Of a DNA stretch of 6,123 bases, positions 1 through 4,686 are shown piece by piece. How positions within the stretch are numbered: position 1 is the first letter of the stretch; every line of letters begins with the position of its first letter. The stretch spans positions 1-6,123 of the forward strand of contig QEXZ01000098.1 of the NCBI GenBank assembly GCA_003160755.1, in the 5' to 3' direction. The notes beneath the pieces are model-generated. The model was not told where the DNA came from. It was given only the letters and a program-made list of their open reading frames with translations, and searched no databases. Both the position numbers and the translations under genes were made by a program. This DNA is from Methanomicrobiales archaeon (GTDB taxonomy: Archaea; Halobacteriota; Syntropharchaeia; Alkanophagales; Methanospirareceae).

Positions 1-5
1 TTTAC

Positions 6-44
6 GCAACACTTTTTCTTTTTCAAAAAAAAGAAAACCTGTGC
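6..44. repeat. A/T-rich imperfect hairpin 1
   Basis: A perfect 10-bp stem, TTTTCTTTTT (14-23) against AAAAAGAAAA (28-37), encloses the loop CAAA. The outer flanks GCAACA (6-11) and TGTGC (40-44) can pair again after a short mismatched stretch and a one-base bulge. It could be the end of a terminator for a gene left of the window or a copy of a small dispersed inverted repeat. No coding frame is evident here. Pairing of A/T tracts arises easily by chance in such sequence, so the functional claim is weak. Confidence 0.45.
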
Positions 45-69
45 TAAAAGAAAAACAAATTTCTTTGGT

Positions 70-97
70 AAAGCTTTCTTTTTGAAAGAAAGGTTTG
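70..97. repeat. A/T-rich imperfect hairpin 2
   Basis: CTTTCTTT (74-81) pairs perfectly with AAAGAAAG (85-92) around a TTG loop. After a G/G mismatch at 73/93 the stem continues with AAA (70-72) against TTT (94-96). It resembles hairpin 1 in composition, order of arms and the following TGTG, so the two may be degenerate copies of one element. It lies about 75 bases upstream of the thermosome TATA boxes, too far to be part of the core promoter. Confidence 0.5.
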
Positions 98-99
98 TG

Positions 100-119
100 T
101 TAATCTGCGTTAATCTGTG
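100..119. repeat. 10-bp tandem direct repeat
   Basis: TTAATCTGCG (100-109) is followed directly by TTAATCTGTG (110-119), differing at one base. The next ten bases begin TCAATG and keep only part of the pattern. The period is close to one helical turn, as would suit side-by-side protein binding, but nothing here shows that it is more than a simple duplication in a non-coding stretch. Confidence 0.5.
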
Positions 120-134
120 TCAATGATTTATTTT

Positions 135-150
135 ACATAGTTTAGTATGT
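135..150. promoter_or_regulatory. Short inverted repeat upstream of the thermosome promoter
   Basis: ACATA (135-139) and TATGT (146-150) are perfect inverted arms around a six-base spacer. The centre lies about 30 bases upstream of the first TATA box, where an archaeal activator or repressor dimer could bind. Five-base arms are common by chance in A/T-rich DNA, so this is only a candidate operator. Confidence 0.25.
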
Positions 151-168
151 GCAGCAGATTTGTATTTA

Positions 169-191
169 TTTATATACTAACCTTTATATAG
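169..191 (+). promoter_or_regulatory. Thermosome promoter: two TATA boxes and a possible heat-shock operator
   Basis: TTTATATA occurs twice, at 169-176 and 183-190, matching the archaeal TATA-box consensus. The first would place the transcription start near 195-200 and give a leader of about 30 bases that includes the Shine-Dalgarno sequence. The second would start near 210, leaving almost no room upstream of that sequence, so the first is favoured. Between and across them lies CTAAC-N5-TATAG (177-191), which matches 8 of 10 fixed positions of CTAAC-N5-GTTAG, the site attributed to the Archaeoglobus heat-shock regulator HSR1. A repressor bound there would block TBP, which would fit heat-inducible control. 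The operator reading is inference. Confidence 0.6.
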
Positions 192-211
192 AACCACAGA
201 TATAAAAAAAA

Positions 212-218
212 GAGGTGA
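212..218 (+). promoter_or_regulatory. Thermosome ribosome-binding site
   Basis: GAGGTGA is complementary to the 3' end of archaeal 16S rRNA and ends ten bases before the ATG at 229. It supports that start codon. Confidence 0.8.
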
Positions 219-228
219 AATAAAACAC

Positions 229-1881
229 ATGGCAGGACAATTAGGCGGAACGCCGATATTGATATTGAAGGAAGGTAGTGAAAGGACAAGAGGAAAAGAC
301 GCACAGAGCAGGAACATTCTCGCAGCGAAGACCATTGCTAACTCAGTTAAGTCTACGCTGGGACCAAAGGGAATGGACAAGATGCTGGTGGACTCTATGG
401 GCGACGTTGTAATAACAAACGACGGAGCGACGATACTGAAGGAGATGGACATAGAGCATCCCGCGGCGAAGATGATGGTAGAGATAGCGAAGACGCAGGA
501 CAATGAAGTTGGAGATGGCACGACAAGTGCAGTTGTTATAGGGGGCGAGTTACTGAAGCGCGCGGAGGACTTGCTGGATCAGGAGGTACATCCAACGTTG
601 ATTGTAACAGGGTACCGATTGGCGGCGGAGAAAGCGTATGAGGTGTTAAAGAAAATGGCAAAGACGGTCAAGCCCGACGATACCAAAACGCTGAAGAAAA
701 TAGCAACGACTTCTATGACTGGAAAGGGAGCAGAGGTTGCAAGAGAACTGCTGACTAACCTTGCAGTGGAGTCGGTAATAGCGATAGCAGAGCCAGGAGG
801 GCGAGTAGACACGGACCACATAAAGTTAGAGAAGAAGACGGGAGGAAGCAAGGAAGACACCGTGCTGATAAAGGGGATGATAATAGACAAGGAACGCGTG
901 CACTCGGGGATGCCGAAGCTCGTGGAGGATGCGAAGATAGCGATGATAAACACTGCGATGGAGATAGAGAAGACGGAAGTAGATGCGAAGATAGAGATTA
1001 CATCGCCCGACCAGATGAAAGCGTTCCTGGACGAAGAGGAGAACATGCTGAAGAGTATGGTAGACAAAGTAACAGGAAGCGGAGCGAATGTGCTTTTCTG
1101 CCAGAAAGGTATTGATGACCTGGCGCAGCATTATCTTGCAAAAGCAGGTGTGATGGCTGTACGACGCGTAAAAGAGAGCGACATGAAGAAGCTGGCGAGC
1201 GCAACAGGCGGTAAAGTATTAACGACGATGGAAGAGATCAGAGCAGAAGACCTGGGAAATGCAGGAACAGTAGAAGAGAAGAAAATAGGCGGCGACGAGA
1301 TGATATTCGTAGAAGATTGCCAGAACCCGAAATCCGTATCTATATTGCTCCGTGGTGGCACAGAGCACGTGTTGGACGAGTTAGAGCGTGGAATGTATGA
1401 CGCATTAAGAGTAACGGCATGTGCAGTAGAAGACGGCAAATATGTCGCAGGGGGCGGAGCCACGGAGATAGAACTGGCGCTGAGACTGCGTGAATACGCC
1501 GCAACCGTAGGCGGAAGAGAACAACTGGCAATACAGGCATTCGCAGATGCAGTGGAAGTCATTCCGAGAGCGCTTGCCGAGAATGCGGGTTTAGACCCCA
1601 TAGATGTGCTCGTTGCACTTCGGTCTGAACACGAATCCGGGAACAAATATATGGGTCTGGATATGATCAAGGGCGGACCAGCGGACATGATAAAGGCAAG
1701 TGTCATAGAACCATTGAGAATAAAGACACAGGCGATAAGCTCGGCAACAGAATCAGCAACGATGATACTGCGGATAGACGATGTAATAGCGTCGAGTGCG
1801 CAGCCAGGCGGCGGTATGCCTCCAGGCGGCGGTATGCCTCCAGGTGGAATGGGCGGAATGGAAGGAATGGGAGAATACTAA
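229..1881 (+). CDS. ths: Thermosome subunit (group II chaperonin, TCP-1/cpn60 family)
   Basis: This encodes a cytosolic ATP-driven folding chaperonin that assembles into a double ring with a built-in lid. The 550-residue length is normal for the family. Visible landmarks are the equatorial TCP-1 signature STLGPKGMDKML (42-53), NDGATIL (64-70), the nucleotide-binding GDGTTS (95-100), the intermediate and apical domains in the middle, and the returning equatorial domain with the probable catalytic Asp391 and the GGG loop (408-410). The C-terminus is the Gly/Met-rich tail (about 527-548) that projects into the chamber. The ATG is supported by a GAGGTGA site ten bases upstream and by the family-typical opening GTPILILKEG. 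The gene is probably a single transcription unit: it has its own promoter and a T-rich terminator. Archaea often carry two or three paralogues, and which one this is cannot be told here. Codon use is G+C richer than in the genes at the right end. Confidence 0.98.
   Translation: MAGQLGGTPILILKEGSERTRGKDAQSRNILAAKTIANSVKSTLGPKGMDKMLVDSMGDVVITNDGATILKEMDIEHPAAKMMVEIAKTQDNEVGDGTTSAVVIGGELLKRAEDLLDQEVHPTLIVTGYRLAAEKAYEVLKKMAKTVKPDDTKTLKKIATTSMTGKGAEVARELLTNLAVESVIAIAEPGGRVDTDHIKLEKKTGGSKEDTVLIKGMIIDKERVHSGMPKLVEDAKIAMINTAMEIEKTEVDAKIEITSPDQMKAFLDEEENMLKSMVDKVTGSGANVLFCQKGIDDLAQHYLAKAGVMAVRRVKESDMKKLASATGGKVLTTMEEIRAEDLGNAGTVEEKKIGGDEMIFVEDCQNPKSVSILLRGGTEHVLDELERGMYDALRVTACAVEDGKYVAGGGATEIELALRLREYAATVGGREQLAIQAFADAVEVIPRALAENAGLDPIDVLVALRSEHESGNKYMGLDMIKGGPADMIKASVIEPLRIKTQAISSATESATMILRIDDVIASSAQPGGGMPPGGGMPPGGMGGMEGMGEY
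1804..1847 (+). repeat. 18-bp tandem repeat encoding the thermosome Pro/Gly/Met tail
   Basis: The unit CCAGGCGGCGGTATGCCT is present at 1804-1821 and again without change at 1822-1839, followed by a partial third copy (CCAGGTGG, 1840-1847). It encodes the PGGGMP repeats of the C-terminal tail. Identity at synonymous positions indicates a recent duplication by slippage, and tail length may vary between strains. Confidence 0.85.
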
Positions 1882-1913
1882 TTTTTTTTCTTCCTTCTTT
1901 TTTATTTTTTTTT
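1882..1913 (+). terminator. T-rich terminator after the thermosome gene
   Basis: Eight T residues start one base after the stop codon's TA. They are followed by an almost pure pyrimidine run and further T tracts up to 1913. There is no stem-loop, as is usual for intrinsic archaeal termination at U-runs. The last T tract runs into the dnaK TATA box. Confidence 0.75.
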
Positions 1914-1918
1914 ATAAA
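1911..1918 (+). promoter_or_regulatory. dnaK TATA box
   Basis: TTTATAAA fits the archaeal TATA consensus. It predicts a transcription start near 1937-1942 and a leader of about 40 bases before the ATG at 1982. It overlaps the end of the thermosome terminator, so the two units are packed without spare sequence. No copy of the CTAAC/GTTAG-like element of the thermosome promoter is visible here. The ribosome-binding site is poor: only AGG within GTAGGGA, about 11 bases before the ATG. Confidence 0.55.
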
Positions 1919-1930
1919 ATTCAAGAAGTC

Positions 1931-1960
1931 ATTGAAATTGAATTGAAATTGAAATGAAAT
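1931..1960 (+). repeat. ATTGAA tandem repeats in the dnaK leader
   Basis: ATTGAA or ATTGA occurs four times in a row (1931-1936, 1937-1941, 1942-1947, 1948-1953), followed by ATGAAAT. The array covers the predicted transcription start and first part of the dnaK leader. It is almost free of C, so the leader should be unstructured. Slippage is the simplest origin. Confidence 0.6.
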
Positions 1961-1981
1961 AAAACGTAGGGACAGATAAAA

Positions 1982-3904
1982 ATGGGAAGGATAATAGGCA
2001 TTGACCTTGGAACAACGAACTCAGAAGCGGCGTTTGTGGATGAAAGTGGCGAAGCGAAGATAATACCGAGTGCAGAAGGTAGTGCATACGGGGGGAAGAT
2101 GTTTCCATCGGTAGTTGCATTTACAAAGGACGGTCATAGGTTAGTCGGCGTAGCTGCGAAACGGCAGGCGGTAGTTAATCCTGAAGGAACGGTACGCGAA
2201 ACGAAGAGGAAGATGGGGTCTTCTGAGAAGATATACGTGAAGACCGTGGACAAGGAATTCACACCGCAGGAAATCGCTTCGATGGTATTGCAGAAGATAA
2301 AGACGGATGCAGAAGCGTATTTAGGCGAGAAGGTAGATGCTGCTGTTATCACGGCACCTGCGTATTTCGATGACAATCAGCGACAGGCGACGAAAGATGC
2401 GGGAGAAATTGCGGGATTCGATGTAAAACGGGTAATAAACGAGCCGACAGCGGCGGCAATGGCTTATGGGCTTGGAAAGGAAGCAGAATATAAAGTCGCG
2501 GTTCTCGACTTTGGTGGTGGCACTTTTGACGTTACCATCATGGACGTAGGCGAAGGCGTATTTGAGGTGCTTTCCACAAGCGGGGACACGCATCTTGGTG
2601 GAACGGACATGGATGCAGCAGTGATAGACTGGCTTGTAGCGGGATTCAAAGAAAAAGAAGGGATAAACTTGAGGGACGACCTGACGGCGATGCAGCGTAT
2701 ACGGGACGAGGCAGAGAAAGCGAAAATAGAACTTTCCTCTTCGGTATCTACAACGATAAATCTGCCGTTTGTTATCGTTTCCGGCGGTGAGCCAAAGCAT
2801 TTAGAGGTGACGTTAACGCGAGCGAAATTAGAGGAGCTCGCGGAACACACGTTGAAACGGTTAGAGTCGCCGATACGAACTGCGCTTAAAGATTCAAAGC
2901 TTTCGCCTGACGACATAGACAAGATATTACTTATTGGCGGTCCCACGAGAATGCCGATGGTACGTGAACGATTTGAAGCGATTTTAGGTAAGAAAACGGT
3001 GGGTGGGATAGACCCGATGCAATCGGTGGCAATAGGTGCGGCGACACAGGCGGGTATTCTCAGCGGTCATGTAAAGGCGGAGATAGTTCTGCTTGACGTT
3101 ACGCCGCTTACGCTCAGTATTGAGACGCTGGGTGGCGTTGCAACTACGCTGGTCGAGAAGAACACGACGATACCAACGAAGAAATCACAGGTGTTCACGA
3201 CAGCGGCAGACAGTCAAACAAGTGTGGAGATACATGTTGCACAGGGCGAACGCCCGATGGCTGCGGATAATACTTCGCTTGGCAGGTTTCATCTGGATGG
3301 TATTCCACCCGCGCCACGTGGCGTACCGCAAATCGAGGTTAGGTTTGACATAGATACAAACGGGATTTTAAACGTAAATGCAAAGGATTTAGGTACGGGC
3401 AAGGAAGCTTCGATTAGAATTACCGCATCTACGAAACTGGCAAAGGACGATATAGACCGGATGGTGCACGAAGCGGAGAAGTACAGTGAAGAGGACAAGA
3501 AGCGGCGTGAAGAGATAGAACTCGTAAATCAGGCTGATTCGCTTGTGTATGCTTCGGAGAAGACGATTACCGAGCTGGGGGACAAGATAAGTACGGAGCA
3601 GAAAGAGAAGGTAGAGAAAGCGAAGGACAAGCTGAAAGAATCGTTGAAGACGAAAGATATGGCAAAGATAAAGGTGGATACGGATGAACTGACGAAGGCG
3701 CTGCATGAGGTTTCTGCCGTGGTGTATCAAGAGGCGCAGAAGAAGGCTGCGGAAGAAGCAGCTAAACAGGGTGCACCGGCAGGAGCAGGGGCTGGAGCGG
3801 GAGCAGGTGAGGAGAAGAAAGCGGGTGAGGGTGAAGGTGATTACGTGGATGTGGATTATGATGTGAAGGGTGAGGGCGAAGGTGAGGGCGAGGAAAAAGA
3901 GTAA
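1982..3904 (+). CDS. dnaK: Molecular chaperone DnaK (Hsp70)
   Basis: This is an ATP-dependent chaperone that binds exposed hydrophobic peptides, normally with DnaJ and the exchange factor GrpE. The ATPase domain carries phosphate-1 IGIDLGTTNS (5-14), the probable catalytic Lys60 in AAKRQAV, the NEPTAA motif (153-158), phosphate-2 DFGGGTFD (176-183) and adenosine motif LLIGGPTRMP (316-325). The linker LLDVTPLTLSIE (370-381) leads to the substrate-binding beta domain and a helical lid (about 490-595). The segment after Lys60 lacks the insertion of roughly two dozen residues found in E. coli DnaK, as in archaeal and Gram-positive proteins. The 640-residue tail is unusual: an Ala/Gly run (600-609), a DVDYDV stretch recalling the usual DADYEV end, then a Gly/Glu run. 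The ATG is followed at once by the conserved N-terminal strand, so the start is firm despite a weak ribosome-binding site. grpE and dnaJ are not adjacent. Confidence 0.98.
   Translation: MGRIIGIDLGTTNSEAAFVDESGEAKIIPSAEGSAYGGKMFPSVVAFTKDGHRLVGVAAKRQAVVNPEGTVRETKRKMGSSEKIYVKTVDKEFTPQEIASMVLQKIKTDAEAYLGEKVDAAVITAPAYFDDNQRQATKDAGEIAGFDVKRVINEPTAAAMAYGLGKEAEYKVAVLDFGGGTFDVTIMDVGEGVFEVLSTSGDTHLGGTDMDAAVIDWLVAGFKEKEGINLRDDLTAMQRIRDEAEKAKIELSSSVSTTINLPFVIVSGGEPKHLEVTLTRAKLEELAEHTLKRLESPIRTALKDSKLSPDDIDKILLIGGPTRMPMVRERFEAILGKKTVGGIDPMQSVAIGAATQAGILSGHVKAEIVLLDVTPLTLSIETLGGVATTLVEKNTTIPTKKSQVFTTAADSQTSVEIHVAQGERPMAADNTSLGRFHLDGIPPAPRGVPQIEVRFDIDTNGILNVNAKDLGTGKEASIRITASTKLAKDDIDRMVHEAEKYSEEDKKRREEIELVNQADSLVYASEKTITELGDKISTEQKEKVEKAKDKLKESLKTKDMAKIKVDTDELTKALHEVSAVVYQEAQKKAAEEAAKQGAPAGAGAGAGAGEEKKAGEGEGDYVDVDYDVKGEGEGEGEEKE
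3824..3892 (+). repeat. Gly/Glu repeats at the 3' end of dnaK
   Basis: GGTGAGGGTGAAGGTGAT (3824-3841) and two 12-bp units of GGTGAGGGCGAR (3869-3892) encode GEGEGD and GEGEGEGE on either side of the DYVDVDYDV segment. The near-identical codons point to slippage expansion. The product is a flexible acidic tail beyond the usual DnaK C-terminal motif. Confidence 0.7.
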
Positions 3905-3919
3905 AAGTAAAAGGAGAAG

Positions 3920-3932
3920 TTATTAAGTATAA
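3920..3932. promoter_or_regulatory. Small inverted repeat before the antitoxin gene
   Basis: TTAT (3920-3923) and ATAA (3929-3932) flank the five-base spacer TAAGT, and the element touches the Shine-Dalgarno sequence. AbrB-type antitoxins repress their own operon through such sites, so this is a candidate operator, but four-base A/T arms carry little weight. Confidence 0.2.
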
Positions 3933-3937
3933 GGAGG
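3931..3937 (+). promoter_or_regulatory. Strong ribosome-binding site of the antitoxin gene
   Basis: AAGGAGG ends seven bases before the ATG at 3945. A second in-frame ATG at 3951 would be 13 bases away, so the first is preferred. Another AAGGAG sits at 3911-3916, twenty bases upstream, with no start codon to serve. Confidence 0.85.
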
Positions 3938-3944
3938 AAAAAAG

Positions 3945-4214
3945 ATGACTATGGAAATAGCGAATATTAAAGTGAATGAAAACTATCAGCTCACCATCCC
4001 CAAAGAAATACGAAATGAAATCTTAATAGAGGCAGGTGATGAGATAGAGATGGCGGTCAACGAAAAGAAAGAAGTCATTATTTGCAAGGTGAAGAAGGGA
4101 CGACCAGTAGAAGATAGTTTTGGAATTTGGACAGAGGAAAAAAGCGGGATTGACTATGTGAATGAGATTCGAGATGAAGCAGAGCAGAGGTTAGAGGAAA
4201 AGGGCGTTGAATAA
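3945..4214 (+). CDS. vapB: AbrB/SpoVT-type antitoxin (VapB-like)
   Basis: An 89-residue protein that probably neutralises the PIN-domain toxin encoded next to it and represses their common transcription. Residues 5-49 fit the swapped-hairpin AbrB DNA-binding fold, with the hallmark sequence NENYQLTIPKEIRNEI and then AGDEIEM and the strand KEVIICKV. The rest (about 55-89), beginning RPVEDSFGIW and ending in a charged helix, is where such antitoxins wrap the toxin active site. The Shine-Dalgarno sequence is strong, so the antitoxin should be made in excess. It starts 40 bases after dnaK with no recognisable TATA box in between, so it may be carried on the dnaK transcript. Assignment to the VapB role rests on the fold plus the toxin partner. 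Confidence 0.88.
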   Translation: MTMEIANIKVNENYQLTIPKEIRNEILIEAGDEIEMAVNEKKEVIICKVKKGRPVEDSFGIWTEEKSGIDYVNEIRDEAEQRLEEKGVE

Positions 4215-4590
4215 AGTTCTTGTTGATACGGATATACTAATTGACCACTTGCGCGGCTTGGAAAAGGCACAGGAATATCTTAAGAGTATAGAAAATGGCA
4301 AAGTTAGAGGAGTTATTTCAGTCATAACAGAGGCGGAATTAGCTGCCGGGGAAAGTATGAAAGACATTTTGGTGCAGATAAAAGTTAGGGGGTTAGTAAG
4401 AATCTTAGAAAAGGTTGAAGTCACTTCAGAAATTGCGTGCAAGGCGGGTGAACTGAAACGTGAGTACAAGTGCCGCTTGATGGATGCGTTGATTGCCGCA
4501 ACTGCTTTGAAATTGAACTTAAAACTGGCGACCCGAAATGTTAGACATTATGAAAGGATTCCCTGGCTGGAAATAGAGGAACCCTATTAA
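4207..4590 (+). CDS. vapC: PIN-domain ribonuclease toxin (VapC-like)
   Basis: A 127-residue PIN-domain protein, the usual size for a VapC toxin, which cleaves RNA (tRNA or rRNA in studied cases) using Mg2+ held by acidic residues. Visible active-site positions are Asp7 in VLVDTDILIDHL, Glu44 in ITEAEL, Asp93 in LMDALIAATA, and TRN (109-111) in the C-terminal motif, where Asn often takes the fourth site. The start is TTG: it overlaps the antitoxin stop by eight bases, and no later start would keep the first strand and Asp7. GAGG and GGG-rich sequence at 4194-4204 can serve as ribosome-binding site. Overlap and a weak start codon fit translational coupling that keeps toxin below antitoxin. The catalytic set looks intact, so the toxin is probably functional. 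Its RNA target cannot be read from sequence. Confidence 0.93.
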   Translation: MNKVLVDTDILIDHLRGLEKAQEYLKSIENGKVRGVISVITEAELAAGESMKDILVQIKVRGLVRILEKVEVTSEIACKAGELKREYKCRLMDALIAATALKLNLKLATRNVRHYERIPWLEIEEPY

Positions 4591-4614
4591 GTAAAGACAA
4601 GGCGGAGGAGTGAG

Positions 4615-4631
4615 AGTAGAAGGAGGGAAAA
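4615..4631 (+). other. Orphan ribosome-binding leader after vapC
   Basis: AGTAGAAGGAGGGAAAA here matches the antitoxin leader at 3926-3942 at 15 of 17 positions, including AAGGAGG. No start codon lies at a useful distance downstream: the sequence runs into AAGTAAA and a pyrimidine tract. It looks like the leader of a gene that has been lost or displaced, but purine-rich leaders can converge by chance. Confidence 0.35.
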
Positions 4632-4640
4632 TCAAGTAAA

Positions 4641-4676
4641 CTCTCTTCTTTTTTCTTCTTTCTTTTTAAAAAAAAG
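4641..4676 (+). terminator. Pyrimidine-tract terminator after vapC
   Basis: Twenty-seven consecutive pyrimidines (4641-4667), mostly T, are followed by eight A and a G. The end can fold as CTTTTT (4662-4667) against AAAAAG (4671-4676) around AAA. T-rich tracts terminate archaeal transcription, so this probably ends the dnaK/vapBC unit. Confidence 0.6.
4663..4670 (+). promoter_or_regulatory. Possible TATA box for the radC-like gene
   Basis: TTTTTAAA is the best TATA-like sequence upstream of the gene. It would place the transcription start near 4688-4695. That lies past the TTG at 4687 but before the ATG at 4714, so use of this box would favour the ATG with a very short leader. The match to the consensus is imperfect. 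Confidence 0.3.
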
Positions 4677-4686
4677 TCTGATATTA

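Noticed and set aside
100..119. Possible CRISPR or iteron array
   Set aside because: Only two units of ten bases with no spacers, and no replication or Cas gene nearby.
1131..1706. Long antisense open frame (191 codons) within the thermosome gene, with several shorter ones around it
   Set aside because: It lies opposite a strongly conserved gene, its translation is Ser-rich and resembles no known protein, and no promoter or ribosome-binding site is apparent.
2464..2946. Antisense open frame of 160 codons in dnaK
   Set aside because: A Ser/Thr-rich mirror of conserved ATPase-domain codons, with no signals of its own.
3093..3353. Alternative-frame open frame (86 codons) on the + strand inside dnaK
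   Set aside because: Its product is an Arg-rich shadow of the dnaK linker and beta-domain codons, and dnaK is unambiguous in its own frame.
4191..4469. Antisense open frame opposite vapC
   Set aside because: It overlaps a PIN-domain gene with a complete set of active-site residues and has no recognisable domain.
4610..4639. Possible tiny peptide starting GTG (4610) after GGAGG in the vapC-radC spacer
   Set aside because: Only nine codons, immediately adjacent to the purine run, with nothing beyond chance to support translation.
4591..4686. tRNA or other structured RNA in the vapC-radC spacer
   Set aside because: The stretch is a purine run followed by a pyrimidine run, with no cloverleaf arms or conserved loop sequences.
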